Below, piece by piece: positions 17,937-26,527 of a DNA stretch of 64,000 bases. Origin of the DNA: Azospirillaceae bacterium (GTDB lineage Bacteria > Pseudomonadota > Alphaproteobacteria > Azospirillales > Azospirillaceae); contig JARLIO010000062.1 in NCBI GenBank assembly GCA_031291675.1, positions 62,001-126,000 of the forward strand. The letters are read 5' to 3'. Position numbers and translations under genes: made by a program. The stretch's first letter is position 1. Every line of letters begins with the position of its first letter. The notes beneath the pieces were generated by a model. It made no database searches. It was not told the origin of the DNA and saw nothing but the letters and a program-made list of their open reading frames with translations.

Positions 17937-20246
17937 TCAGAGGGCCGGCGGCTCGATGCTGCCCAGGGCCGCGATGGTCTCGGCCAAGGGTTCCAGAAGC
18001 CGGTTGATATCGGATGCGCCGATCCGTTCCGCCTGTTCCAACTGTTTGGCGATGCCCCCGAGACGCCGGGCGCCCAAATTGGCGGCGATGGCCTGGATCG
18101 AATTGGCGATGATCCGATGATTGCGGGCGCCATCACAGGTGGGGACCAGGGCGGCCAGCAATTGGTTGGCGGAGCGCGAAAAGGCGATCACCAGTCTGTG
18201 CCAATGATCCAGCCCCTGTTCCGCGGCGATCGCTGTCGCCTGGGCGGTATCCAGTAAAGGTTCGACCACCGGCGATGGCGGCGCCGTCTCGACCGGCCGT
18301 TTCCCGGCGGCGGCCTGCAGCGTCGCCCACAGCTTTTTCGGATGAATCGGCTTGGTCAGATAATCGGTCATGCCCGCGGCCAGGTATTCCTGACGATGAT
18401 GCGGTGACGCATGGGCGGTCAGGGCGACCACCGGGGTCCGGCACATCGGTTCGGGCATAGTGCGGATCAGCCGGACCGCGGTGACGCCATCCATTTCCGG
18501 CATCTCGATATCCATCAGCACCACGTCATAGTGTTGCTTGCGCACCAGGGCCACGGCCTCGACGCCATTGCCGGCGACAGCGACATCGTGTCCGGCCCGG
18601 CCCAGGAGAATGCGAATGATGTCACGGTTGACGATGTTGTCCTCGACCACCAGCACCCGCAAGGATCGATCCCGCTGGCCCGCCGCGGCCGTTGCGGTCA
18701 GGGTCGGCGAGACCGTATCGGTGACCAGCACGGGATCACCGGCGGTAACGGGAACGGTGAAGCGGAACGTGCTGCCGTGACCCATCTCGCTTTCGACCTC
18801 GATCGTGCCGCCCATCAGTTCGCACAGTTGCTTGCAGATCGCCAGGCCGAGACCATTGCCGCCATAGCGGCGCGTCGTTGAGCTGTCGACCTGGCTGAAG
18901 CGCTGAAACAGGCGGGGGAAAGCCTCGGGCGGAATTCCGATCCCGGTATCTTCGACCTCGATGATCAGCGCAAAGCGCGCATCGCGAACCTGGTCGCCAG
19001 GCTCAACCCGAATTATCTCCGGTTCGACACCGCGGCGGGCGCGGACGGCGACGGACCCTTTCACGGTAAACTTGATCGCGTTGCCGATCAAATTGAGCAG
19101 GATCTGGCGCAGGCGCGCCGGGTCGCCGCGGATCAGCGGCGGCAAGTCCGGGGTGATCGACCAGGTCAGCTCCAGGCCGCTGCTTCGGGCCCGGGGCCTC
19201 AGAAATTCGACGATGTTGTTCAACAGTATGTCGAGGCTAAAATCGATGGGTTCGATCACGACCTTACCGGCCTCGAGCTTGGCGAAGTCGAGCAGGTCAT
19301 CGAGCAGGCTCATCAAGGCGTCGGCGGAATCCCGGGCGACGCGGTGCATATGGTTCTGCTCGACGGACAGACCATCCTGTTCGATCAACATCAGAGCGCC
19401 GATCAGCCCATTCATCGGCGTGCGGATTTCATGGCTAATGGTGGCCAGGAACTCCGATTTGGCCTGATTGGCGGCTTCGGCTTTGTGGTGCTCGGCCTGA
19501 AGCTCGAGTTCCATGCGTTTGCGATCGGTGATATCGAAGGTGATCGACAGAACGCCGGAAACGGTCTCGTCTTCTCTCACCAAGGGGATCTTGGTGCTCA
19601 ACAGGGTGCGCTGGCTGCCGTCGACAGCGCGGTAGCTTTCTTCCTGGTTGATCAGAGGAATGCCTTGGTTGAGGACGATATTGTCGCGTCCGGCGACTTC
19701 GCTGGTATGAACCCGGATATTGGCGGGATCGATTGGCTTCAGGTCGATATCCTCGTGCCGGCGCCCGATAATCGCGGCACGCGAGATGCCGGCATAGACC
19801 TCCCAGGCGTGATTGACGAACAGATAGCGCCGGTCTCGATCCTTGATGCTGATGGTTGCCGGTAGCAGATCGATAATCTCCTGAAACACCACCGAACCGA
19901 TTTTGCCGGGTGTCCCGGTTCCGGGTGGCGGCTTGCTGCGTCCGATCTGGAGCCGCTGGGGCTGCTCCTCACCGCCGATTGCGGTCGCAATGACGATGGG
20001 GGTGTCAGCGTTTTGAATCAACCATTGCCGGGTTGCCGGTGCGTCGGGATGTTGCGCAACTGTTTTCAGGAGACTGAGGATCGGCGCGATGTCCGACTCC
20101 TCCGGGACCGCGCACGCGGCAAGCAGGCTCGGCCAATCGATCGTGACGGCGGGGCTTGTCGCATCGGAGCGTTCGATCCGGTGTTCGAAAATGATTTCGA
20201 TCGGTATGACATCGCGTCGGTCGGCCTTCCGGTCGGACGGTGTCAT
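17937..20246 (-). CDS. Hybrid sensor histidine kinase with degenerate Hpt domain
   Basis: A 769-aa soluble hybrid kinase. A poorly recognised N-terminal region is followed by a PAS domain (ISIKDRDRRYLFVNHAW), HisKA with H272 in ISHEIRTPMN, an ATPase domain (NLIGNAIKF, VEDTGIGIP, GNGLGLAICKQL), a receiver domain with aspartate near 578 in VVLMDIEMPEMDG, and a C-terminal Hpt-like helical bundle. The Hpt position that normally reads AHxLKG reads ANSIQA (N715), so the phospho-accepting histidine is absent. The ATG at 20246 is preceded by AGGAG at good spacing. No membrane helices are seen, so it should sense a cytoplasmic signal. Confidence 0.92.
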   Translation of the reverse strand: MTPSDRKADRRDVIPIEIIFEHRIERSDATSPAVTIDWPSLLAACAVPEESDIAPILSLLKTVAQHPDAPATRQWLIQNADTPIVIATAIGGEEQPQRLQIGRSKPPPGTGTPGKIGSVVFQEIIDLLPATISIKDRDRRYLFVNHAWEVYAGISRAAIIGRRHEDIDLKPIDPANIRVHTSEVAGRDNIVLNQGIPLINQEESYRAVDGSQRTLLSTKIPLVREDETVSGVLSITFDITDRKRMELELQAEHHKAEAANQAKSEFLATISHEIRTPMNGLIGALMLIEQDGLSVEQNHMHRVARDSADALMSLLDDLLDFAKLEAGKVVIEPIDFSLDILLNNIVEFLRPRARSSGLELTWSITPDLPPLIRGDPARLRQILLNLIGNAIKFTVKGSVAVRARRGVEPEIIRVEPGDQVRDARFALIIEVEDTGIGIPPEAFPRLFQRFSQVDSSTTRRYGGNGLGLAICKQLCELMGGTIEVESEMGHGSTFRFTVPVTAGDPVLVTDTVSPTLTATAAAGQRDRSLRVLVVEDNIVNRDIIRILLGRAGHDVAVAGNGVEAVALVRKQHYDVVLMDIEMPEMDGVTAVRLIRTMPEPMCRTPVVALTAHASPHHRQEYLAAGMTDYLTKPIHPKKLWATLQAAAGKRPVETAPPSPVVEPLLDTAQATAIAAEQGLDHWHRLVIAFSRSANQLLAALVPTCDGARNHRIIANSIQAIAANLGARRLGGIAKQLEQAERIGASDINRLLEPLAETIAALGSIEPPAL

Positions 20247-20522
20247 CGCTGATTTCTCCTGATGCGCGGCACGCGGTTCGTCACGGCGATGGATTGGTAT
20301 GACAAGCTTTACAAACGAAGTGCTTAATATTTGGTTGAGATTCGCAGAGAGAGATAGCAAATCCATTTTTTCACTGTGAGATCACCGGAGGGACCTCACG
20401 CCTGGTATTACTTTCATTTCTTTATTGCTGGAGCACCGCGCGTTTTAGAAGAAGATAATCATCCTGATCTGGTGCTGGCGCCCTCCGACTTCACGTTTTA
20501 TCGTGATGATTGAGATCGAAAC
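20247..20522. other. AT-rich promoter region of the hybrid kinase
   Basis: This stretch is AT-richer than the flanking genes and probably contains the kinase promoter. Nothing else is recognised. Confidence 0.4.
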
Positions 20523-21266
20523 TTAGTTTTTGCCCCTAAGCGAAGGCGAAGTTGAGTGTTCGTTCGAATCGGAGTCTTGGCGGCTAATCGACGCGGCGGC
20601 AGCTTCTCGGTGTATTTTGGCACGATTTTGTTCGTGTCGTTTGATTCGGGCGTGATGGGCCCGGGCATCCTCATTCCAGCGATGTCGCATCTGGATTGTT
20701 TGCAAGCGCACTGACAGTGATTTGAGATGGGCGATCTGGCGCTGCGCTTCACGGAGATCGTCATCGATATAAACCCGGAAATCGGCAGCGGTTGGAACGC
20801 GGCGATGGGGAAAACATTGCCAGGCGGCTGCGAAGGCTTTGCGGAACAGTTGTTGCGGCCAGGTGGCCAGAGCTTCGATGTCGAGGTCGAGACCGAGGCC
20901 CTGGGGTAAGGGCAGGCCCCGCCGGGATGACCAGGTTTCCAGTGCCGCGACGATTTCGGCGGGGTCGGCGGGGGCCTGGTCCCGTTCCGCTGCCGCAAGC
21001 GCGCTCGGCAGAGCCGCTTCAATCGCGCTGATGTCCTCGTCCGTCAGCAGAATTGAGGCTTCGTCGTGCCAGGACTCGCTCAAGGCAAGCATGCGCCGCA
21101 ACGCGGTTGCTGGTGGCAATTGCGGCAGGCTCGCCGATGACAGCGTTGCTGGTGGAGTGGCGGGGCCGGGGCTGACGGGGTTGGCGGTTCTGTCGCTGGG
21201 GCGAGATTTGGGCCGGGATCTGGGGTTGAGGGCTGCCGGGGCCAAAGAATGGGGATGATGAGACAT
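20523..21266 (-). CDS. Uncharacterised basic helical protein near repA
   Basis: A frame of 247 aa from the ATG at 21266 (254 from a GTG at 21287). The N-terminal 50 residues are rich in Pro, Ser and Arg. The rest looks helical, with an acidic LTDEDISAIEAALP segment and a basic, Arg/His/Gln-rich C-terminus. I do not recognise a family. It overlaps the 3' end of the winged-helix gene upstream by about 250 bases in another frame, so the two may be separate overlapping genes or one gene split by a frameshift. Its position downstream of repA suggests a replicon accessory role (inference). Confidence 0.5.
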   Translation of the reverse strand: MSHHPHSLAPAALNPRSRPKSRPSDRTANPVSPGPATPPATLSSASLPQLPPATALRRMLALSESWHDEASILLTDEDISAIEAALPSALAAAERDQAPADPAEIVAALETWSSRRGLPLPQGLGLDLDIEALATWPQQLFRKAFAAAWQCFPHRRVPTAADFRVYIDDDLREAQRQIAHLKSLSVRLQTIQMRHRWNEDARAHHARIKRHEQNRAKIHREAAAASISRQDSDSNEHSTSPSLRGKN

Positions 21267-21981
21267 GGTGGCAGGTTTTTCTTTCACGCAGCAGCCAGAG
21301 CCGCCAGGCGGCGGAGATGTCGCGGTGGTGTCGTCCCTGGGCGCGGCTGGATTGGCGGAATTTCTCGGTAATGATCGTCAGGTCGGTGAGATCCGGGCGT
21401 TGCGTGTTGGCATAAGCGAGATCGGCTGGTGAGGGTTGCCAGTCGTTCAGGGTTGGCGGTGCCGGGGGCGATGCGCCAGAGAGAGATGTTGAATCTGAAA
21501 ATTGGTTCTGTTCTGTGTCAGCGGGCAGACAGGGTTGGGAGTCAGAGGACTGACTCTTCAGGTCCGGACCTGAAGGCGCTGGCGCTGCGGATGGCGCGGT
21601 TTCGGCGCCCGGGTCCGGTGAGATGTGGCCATCAGAACCATAGCCGGTCAGTCGGTAGATCCAGGCGCCGGTCGCGCCGGTCCGGCGGCGGACGCGGGTG
21701 ATCAGACCGGCGGCGCTGAGCCGGTCAAGTGCCGCCAGCGCCCAGGTTCGGGTCCGTCCCAGCGACTGGGCGATGGTGGCCGGATGCGGCCAGCATTCGC
21801 CGGTCTGATGATGAGCAAAGGTGGCCAGTGAGCACAGAACAGCGATCTCGGCCGGTCCGACACCCGGTCGGCCAAACCAAGACGCATAAACAATGCCGTA
21901 CCGGCCCCGTCCGCAATGCGGGTCCATGGTGCGATTCCCCGTCAGATGGGTGAGGACGAACCGCAGGCCAAGCATCCCCAT
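21019..21981 (-). CDS. Helix-turn-helix protein of the replication region
   Basis: A protein of up to 320 aa with a winged-helix domain at about residues 40-115 (AVLCSLATFAHHQTGECWPH, then TIAQSLGRTRTWALAALDRL and the wing RVRRRTGATGAWIYRL). This architecture resembles plasmid replication-associated HTH proteins. After about residue 230 the frame becomes low in complexity and overlaps the next gene in another frame, so the true C-terminus is doubtful. An ATG at 21927 with GGGGAA eight bases upstream is an alternative start. It lies 267 bp downstream of repA on the same strand. Confidence 0.6.
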   Translation of the reverse strand: MGMLGLRFVLTHLTGNRTMDPHCGRGRYGIVYASWFGRPGVGPAEIAVLCSLATFAHHQTGECWPHPATIAQSLGRTRTWALAALDRLSAAGLITRVRRRTGATGAWIYRLTGYGSDGHISPDPGAETAPSAAPAPSGPDLKSQSSDSQPCLPADTEQNQFSDSTSLSGASPPAPPTLNDWQPSPADLAYANTQRPDLTDLTIITEKFRQSSRAQGRHHRDISAAWRLWLLRERKTCHHVSSSPFFGPGSPQPQIPAQISPQRQNRQPRQPRPRHSTSNAVIGEPAAIATSNRVAAHACLERVLARRSLNSADGRGHQRD

Positions 21982-22101
21982 TCACGAACTGCCAGATTCG
22001 TGCTTGAGGGAACGAGTCGACACAGGTAGAGTATGAGATGGATCTGGCGGTGAAATCAGATCTCGGTTCTCAGCCTGGGCCTCTCAGCCTGCGAGAACAC
22101 C

Positions 22102-22129
22102 AAGGCCCGCCCTGCCAGGGGTGGGCCTT
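22102..22129 (-). terminator. GC-rich hairpin between repA and the HTH gene
   Basis: AAGGCCCGCCC and GGGGTGGGCCTT can form a strong stem with one G-T pair and a short loop. It lies about 120 bp after the repA stop. It could terminate or attenuate transcription from repA into the HTH gene; no T-tract follows. Confidence 0.45.
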
Positions 22130-22248
22130 CGGCGTTTCATAAGGTTATTCAGGTCAGAAGATCGCGAAGCGTCTCGCTCATCCGTGGTTTTTCCTGTCGT
22201 TGTTTTTCCGGGTTTGTGGTTGTCCCTGTCGGTTTGCCGCGGACGGGA

Positions 22249-23280
22249 TCACGACGTGACCAGCCGCGGCGCTGCCAACTGAGGGGTTGCCGGTCGCCAC
22301 ACATCGGTCCGGTTGCGCAGCGCACGGCGATGCCGTTCCGGTCCGTTGGGGGTCGCGACGGTGATGAAAGCCCGCTTGAGTTCGGCGGGGTCGGAATAAC
22401 GCATCAGCAGGCCCTCGTCGGTCAATTCAACATTGGCCTCGGGATAGGCGCGCAACGCCGAGCGAATGCTGGCCTCGAAGGTTTCGCGGAATTTGCTCGG
22501 GCTTTCCTTGTTGCCGAACTGGGCCACCAACGATTTCCAGCGCGTCAATTGGGAATCACCCGGGGTGATTTCGGGCAGCCGGTAGCACAGATAGACAAAC
22601 AGATCGATGGCCATCGCGGAATGACTGACTTCGGCCAGACGACTGGTCGGGATCGGGATCGAATCCCGACTGGTGAAGCGGTCATAGGCGCGCTGGGTCA
22701 ATTCCAGGCCCAAGGGCCAGCGAACCTTGCCCAGTTGCCCGGTGGCATATTGTTCCAGATCCCCGGTGCCGAAGGCCGCGGACTCGATCAGCTTGTCCGA
22801 TTTGAACAGGTCGAGATTCTCGCCCTTGAGGAACATCGAGAACAGCGAGAAGGTCAGCCGCACCAACTGGTCCTTGGCCTTGGCCGCACCCTCCCCTTTG
22901 GCATTGATACCGACACCGCGCAGCCAATCCTCGATGCGGCCGATCTCCAGCCAGCGGTCGCCGGAGCTGCGCAGCGGATCGCGGGCCTGGGTCGTCATCC
23001 AGAGGATCAGCAGGCGCGCCTTGGGTCCATAAGGCACGCCGACCATCAAAGAGGTCCCGTCCGGCAGGGTTTGTTCCGGAACGGTGACATTGATCGAGAA
23101 CGTGCCGTCGTTGCGGGCAAAATGGTTGCCGGCCCGTTGCTTGATCGGCAGACCGGCGACGCAGAAGCTGCGGTGCAGGAAGGAAATGTCGATCCGTTCC
23201 CCCGACGTCGCCGGGGGGTTGTTGAGCGACAGTTCAAGTTGTCGCACCAGTTTCTCATGGGCCGTCACGTCTTTGATCAT
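22249..23280 (-). CDS. repA: RepA-family plasmid replication initiator
   Basis: A 343-aa protein resembling the plasmid-encoded RepA family found in alphaproteobacterial plasmids. Recognisable segments are ISFLHRSFCVAGLPIKQ, LMVGVPYGPKARLLILWMTT, the helix pair WLRGVGINAKGEGAAKAKDQ and the later SHSAMAIDLFVYLCYRLPEI with LVAQFG. It should bind the iterons directly upstream (23340-23760) and open the origin. The iterons start 60 bp before the ATG, so RepA binding there could also repress its own promoter. This is the strongest sign that the replicon is a plasmid or chromid. Confidence 0.88.
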   Translation of the reverse strand: MIKDVTAHEKLVRQLELSLNNPPATSGERIDISFLHRSFCVAGLPIKQRAGNHFARNDGTFSINVTVPEQTLPDGTSLMVGVPYGPKARLLILWMTTQARDPLRSSGDRWLEIGRIEDWLRGVGINAKGEGAAKAKDQLVRLTFSLFSMFLKGENLDLFKSDKLIESAAFGTGDLEQYATGQLGKVRWPLGLELTQRAYDRFTSRDSIPIPTSRLAEVSHSAMAIDLFVYLCYRLPEITPGDSQLTRWKSLVAQFGNKESPSKFRETFEASIRSALRAYPEANVELTDEGLLMRYSDPAELKRAFITVATPNGPERHRRALRNRTDVWRPATPQLAAPRLVTS

Positions 23281-23339
23281 GGCCTGACCTCCTGTGCCAA
23301 TTATTGCAGTGTTGCCGTTGGCGATCCACTGGCGGTGTG

Positions 23340-23495
23340 TCCGTAATCCGAGGGCTAAGGGAAAAAAGTGATCCGAAATCCGAGGGTTAAGCGGAATCCG
23401 TCCGAATTCAGAGGGCTAAGGGACCCGGCGGCGGCGCTTTGCGAGGGCTAAGCGCGGAGCGGCGATGTCCGGTCGTCCGAAAACCGAGGGCTAAC
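23340..23495 (+). repeat. Iteron array, direct half (five units)
   Basis: Five 20-bp units with consensus TCCGAAATCCGAGGGCTAAG start at 23340, 23372, 23401, 23433 and 23476. Units 1-3 and 5 keep the full TCCG...GAGGG(C/T)TAA pattern; unit 4 keeps only the GCGAGGGCTAAG half. Spacing is irregular (29-43 bp). Confidence 0.88.
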
Positions 23496-23592
23496 GGGGT
23501 TTGCCGACTCATTTCGACCGATTTGATCGCAGGAGCAGCTGGCCATCACGACTATAGCGATTGCAAATCAAAAAATTCGACTCCACGGGGCG
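23496..23592. other. Core of the putative replication origin
   Basis: The 97-bp segment between the two iteron arms contains an AT-rich run near 23550-23580 (GCAAATCAAAAAATTCGA) that could serve as the unwinding region. No clear DnaA box was recognised. Confidence 0.6.
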
Positions 23593-23760
23593 CTTAGCCC
23601 TCGGTTTTCGGAAGCGGGGGGTGCCCTTAGCCCTCGGTTTTCGGAGTGCCGGGTCCGGCTTGACCCTCGGTTTGCGGATCTGGGGCCCTGCCCTCTCCGG
23701 AATATCGCGCCGGTCGCCCCGCAATCGCCTTTTGATTCGGCTTAGCCCTCGGGTTTCGGA
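23593..23760 (-). repeat. Iteron array, inverted half (four units)
   Basis: Four units in opposite orientation to the direct half start at 23593, 23626, 23659 and 23741 (CTTAGCCCTCGGTTTTCGGA and variants). The third reads CTTGACCC, and the fourth CTCGGGTTTCGGA. With the direct half they make a nine-iteron, inverted-arm arrangement. Confidence 0.88.
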
Positions 23761-23810
23761 CGTCACGACCGGAGCCTCTTGACACGCCCCCGGTCGTGAC
23801 CCGGCGCCGG

Positions 23811-24368
23811 TCACGCCGGCTTGACCGGGTAGCGAATCGTGATCACCTCGAGCATCTCCGTCCCGGCCGGCGTCCGGACCGTGACCGTGTCGCCTTCCTG
23901 TGCCTTCAGCAGGGCGCGGGCCACGGGGGAAATCCAACTGATATGGTGGCGATCGGGGTCAACCTCGTCGGCACCAACGATCGTGACCGTGTTCTCGCTG
24001 CCGTCCTCGCGGGCATAGGTCACCGTGGCGCCGAAAAACACCTGGTGGCGCCGCGGCTGCTGGGCCGGATCGACGACCTGGGCGATCTCCAACCGCTTCG
24101 ACAGGAAGCGCAGCCGGCGGTCGATCTCGCGCAGCCGCTTCTTGCCATAGATATAGTCGCCATTTTCCGAACGGTCGCCATTGCCCGCCGCCCAGGACAC
24201 GATGTCGACGACGCGCGGCCGTTCAACCCGATGCAGGTCGCGGAGTTCATCGCGCAGGCGCTGGAAACCCTCGGGCGTGATGTAGTTTGCCGTTCCGGTC
24301 GGCATTTGCGGTGCCGCATCGGGCTCATCATCATCGCCATCGCTGTCGCGCGTAAAGGCCTTGCTCAT
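23811..24368 (-). CDS. greB: Transcription elongation factor GreB-like
   Basis: A 185-aa protein of the GreA/GreB family that rescues backtracked RNA polymerase by stimulating transcript cleavage. After a short acidic extension (about 1-22), an N-terminal coiled coil carries ITPEGFQRLRDELRDL and the acidic tip GDRSENGDYIYGKKRLREID, whose D and E residues reach the polymerase active site. The C-terminal FKBP-like domain shows VFFGATVTY and the family's ISPVARALLKAQEGDTV. It lies just beyond the iterons on the same strand as repA. Confidence 0.9.
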   Translation of the reverse strand: MSKAFTRDSDGDDDEPDAAPQMPTGTANYITPEGFQRLRDELRDLHRVERPRVVDIVSWAAGNGDRSENGDYIYGKKRLREIDRRLRFLSKRLEIAQVVDPAQQPRRHQVFFGATVTYAREDGSENTVTIVGADEVDPDRHHISWISPVARALLKAQEGDTVTVRTPAGTEMLEVITIRYPVKPA

Positions 24369-24740
24369 GTCCTGTGTCCTGCAACCGGTGGCGCGCTGCC
24401 GATCCGCCCTACCCGGCCGGTCGTGGCGGCTGCCAATCTGCCAGAGTCGGCAAGCGTGGCGTCGCTGTCAACAGGGACCCGGGCCCGGCACAGGGCAATC
24501 GGGTGAAGCCACCAGTTGTGGCAATCCCTGTGGCGGCGTAATCGCGGCTTCGAGCCGAGGTCGCACCATAATATCAGATGGCGATGATCATGACATATTG
24601 CCGGTAACGATCGTCGGTGGCTCCGGCCGCGGGCCGGCCGGCTCCTTCGGAGTCCGGCCACACGGGTTTCGACCCGCGTGCCGTGCCCGCGCGTCAAGAG
24701 CCCGGGAAGCGTTGGTTCCATTGCGGGCTGGTATAACGCC
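24369..24740. other. Non-coding gap between the coiled-coil gene and greB
   Basis: Apart from the tandem hairpins at 24636-24680, no gene or repeat is recognised. It should also contain the greB promoter; an AT-richer stretch lies near 24570-24605. Confidence 0.4.
24636..24680 (-). terminator. Tandem hairpins after the coiled-coil gene
   Basis: Two adjacent GC-rich hairpins lie about 60 bp after the stop of the small gene. The first has GGCCGGCTCC and GGAGTCCGGCC arms; the second has CACACGGGT, a TTCG loop, and ACCCGCGTG. They resemble stable UUCG-type hairpins and may stop transcription before greB. Confidence 0.45.
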
Positions 24741-25004
24741 TCACTCCGCGGCGCCCGTGGGCGGTTCGACCAGATCCAGCCGGCGCTTGATGCGATCGAC
24801 ATCGTCGTGGAGTCGGTCGATTTGCGACTGGACGTGAGCCAGGGTTTCGGCATCGCCGACCTGATCCCGACGCAACCCCACGACAGCCCGCGTCGTGTCG
24901 TTCTGGCACAGCTTCAATTCGGCGATTTCGTTGATCACGCGGTCGAGCTTGGCATCCATGCGCCGCAGATAGACCGAGGTGAGGCTTTCGGGTTCGTCGG
25001 TCAT
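24741..25004 (-). CDS. Small coiled-coil protein, function unknown
   Basis: An 87-aa protein starting at the ATG at 25004. Heptad-like runs (LRRMDAKLDRVINEIAELK and VQSQIDRLHDDVDRIKRRLD) predict two coiled-coil segments spanning nearly the whole chain. No signal peptide or membrane helix is present. Such short coiled-coil proteins are common in alphaproteobacterial accessory DNA; no function can be given. Its neighbours are greB downstream and a lactate dehydrogenase upstream, both on the same strand but with large gaps. Confidence 0.65.
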   Translation of the reverse strand: MTDEPESLTSVYLRRMDAKLDRVINEIAELKLCQNDTTRAVVGLRRDQVGDAETLAHVQSQIDRLHDDVDRIKRRLDLVEPPTGAAE

Positions 25005-25389
25005 GCGGTTTCCGCGATGTTCAGTCGATATGCGATCCGTTGAATGCGATCGGCGAGGCGATCGATACGGACTTGAGAGCGGGCATCGGCCTCCCCTCGC
25101 ACGCGCCATCGTCACCAAGCCATGATAGCCGGGCGGGCAGGACGTGTCGAATCGGGGCTCTCCACTTTCGCCGAAATCGCCGAAGTTGAATCGCAGCCCG
25201 CACCCCGGCGGTTTGCAGCACATGATCGTCTTTGGCCCGCGGGGTTTCGGCAAGTCGTTTTTCGACAACCGTCGGATCCGCGACGGCATGGGCGGGCGGT
25301 CAATAAAATTCAGGGAGACGTTCCTGATGCGCCTGGTGCAGATCGAAATCGCGCGTTGGCGCGATGACGCCCAGGCCCTTGTCCCCCGA
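25005..25389. other. Non-coding gap
   Basis: Between the lactate dehydrogenase and the coiled-coil gene I see no supported gene, repeat or strong hairpin. A plus-strand stretch reading GPRGFGKS looks like a P-loop but has no protein context. Confidence 0.35.
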
Positions 25390-26409
25390 TCAGGGGGCCG
25401 GTGCGGCCGCCGGAGCGGGCGCGAGCTCGTAAGTCAGCGGCTGGTCGTGCTCGAAGGCCGTGAGGTTGGCCAGCGTCACCCGGGCGATGTCGGACAGCGC
25501 TTCGCGGGTCAGAAAACCCATATGCGACGTCACCAGCACGTTGCGGAAGGTCAAGAGGCGCGCCAGCGTGTCATCGGCCAGGATCTCGTCCGACAGATCG
25601 TTGTAGAAAACGCTGGCTTCGCGTTCATAGACGTCCAGACCGACGCCGCCGATCTGGCGGTCCTTGAGGGCCGCGATCAGGGCATGGGTGTCGATCAGGC
25701 CGCCGCGGCTGGTATTGATCAGGATAACGCCGGGCTTCATTGCCGCCAGCCGCGCTGCGTTGATCAGGTGGATATTTTCGGGTGTCAGCGGCGCATGCAG
25801 CGACAGGATATCGGACTGGGCGATCACCGTGTCGAGCGGCAGGAACGCGATCGGCGGGCTGTCCGGCGCGACCGGCGGTGGAAACGGATCATAGGCGATG
25901 ATCCGGCAGCCGAACCCGTGGGCGATCCGGGCGACCTCGCGGCCGATTCGGCCGGCGCCGATCAGGCCGAAGGTTTTGCCGTACAGATCAAAGCCGATCA
26001 GCCCCTCGACGCTGAAATTGCTGTCGCGGACCCGGTTGTAGGCCTGCGGGATGCGCCGCACCAGCGACAGCAGCAGGGCGAAGACATAGTCGGCGACCGA
26101 ATGGGGCGAATAGGTCGGAACATGGACCACGCGCAGGCCCAGGCGGTGCGCTGCTGCCAGATCCAGATTGTTGACGCCGGTACAGCGCATCGCGATCAGC
26201 CGGGTTCCGCCGGCGGCGAGGCTCGTGAGCGTCACGACATCGAGCTGATCATTGACGAACGGGATCACCGCGGGGAAACCCTGGGCCAGCGCCGCCGTCG
26301 TCGGGTCGAGGCGCGAGTCCAGGAAGGTCAGCGGGTGGCCGAACGCCGCATTGGCCCGCTCCAGCGCGATACGGTCATAGTCGCGGCTGTCGAAAACGAT
26401 CGCTTTCAT
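25390..26409 (-). CDS. ldhA: D-lactate dehydrogenase (2-hydroxyacid dehydrogenase family)
   Basis: A 339-aa cytoplasmic NAD-dependent enzyme that interconverts pyruvate and D-lactate. The nucleotide-binding motif is GLIGAGRIGREVA at about residues 148-160. The catalytic triad is seen as arginine in INTSRGGL, glutamate in VGLDVYERE and histidine in VTSHMGFLTREAL, the last typical of D-lactate dehydrogenases. Substrate-loop residues occur in RCTGVNNLDL and HVPTYSPHSVADY. The ATG at 26409 was preferred; an upstream start would add 14 unrelated residues. No operon partner is evident. Confidence 0.92.
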   Translation of the reverse strand: MKAIVFDSRDYDRIALERANAAFGHPLTFLDSRLDPTTAALAQGFPAVIPFVNDQLDVVTLTSLAAGGTRLIAMRCTGVNNLDLAAAHRLGLRVVHVPTYSPHSVADYVFALLLSLVRRIPQAYNRVRDSNFSVEGLIGFDLYGKTFGLIGAGRIGREVARIAHGFGCRIIAYDPFPPPVAPDSPPIAFLPLDTVIAQSDILSLHAPLTPENIHLINAARLAAMKPGVILINTSRGGLIDTHALIAALKDRQIGGVGLDVYEREASVFYNDLSDEILADDTLARLLTFRNVLVTSHMGFLTREALSDIARVTLANLTAFEHDQPLTYELAPAPAAAPAP

Positions 26410-26527
26410 GGCGGTCGGGCCTCCCGGCGGTGTCACAGAGGCTGGGCGCACATGACCCCCGAATCAGGGGCCGACCCGGGCCGCGGCCATCCTAAACCCT
26501 GTTGACGCCGGGGCCAAGGTTGCAGCC

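Noticed and set aside
22216-23346. 376-codon plus-strand frame
   Set aside because: It is antisense to repA and has no recognisable domain.
23340-23760. CRISPR-like short repeats
   Set aside because: The 20-bp units face both ways, have irregular spacing and lie beside repA; iterons explain them.
25144-25392. Plus-strand frame with GPRGFGKS resembling a P-loop
   Set aside because: The motif is isolated, the frame continues antisense to the lactate dehydrogenase gene, and no Walker B or family context is seen.
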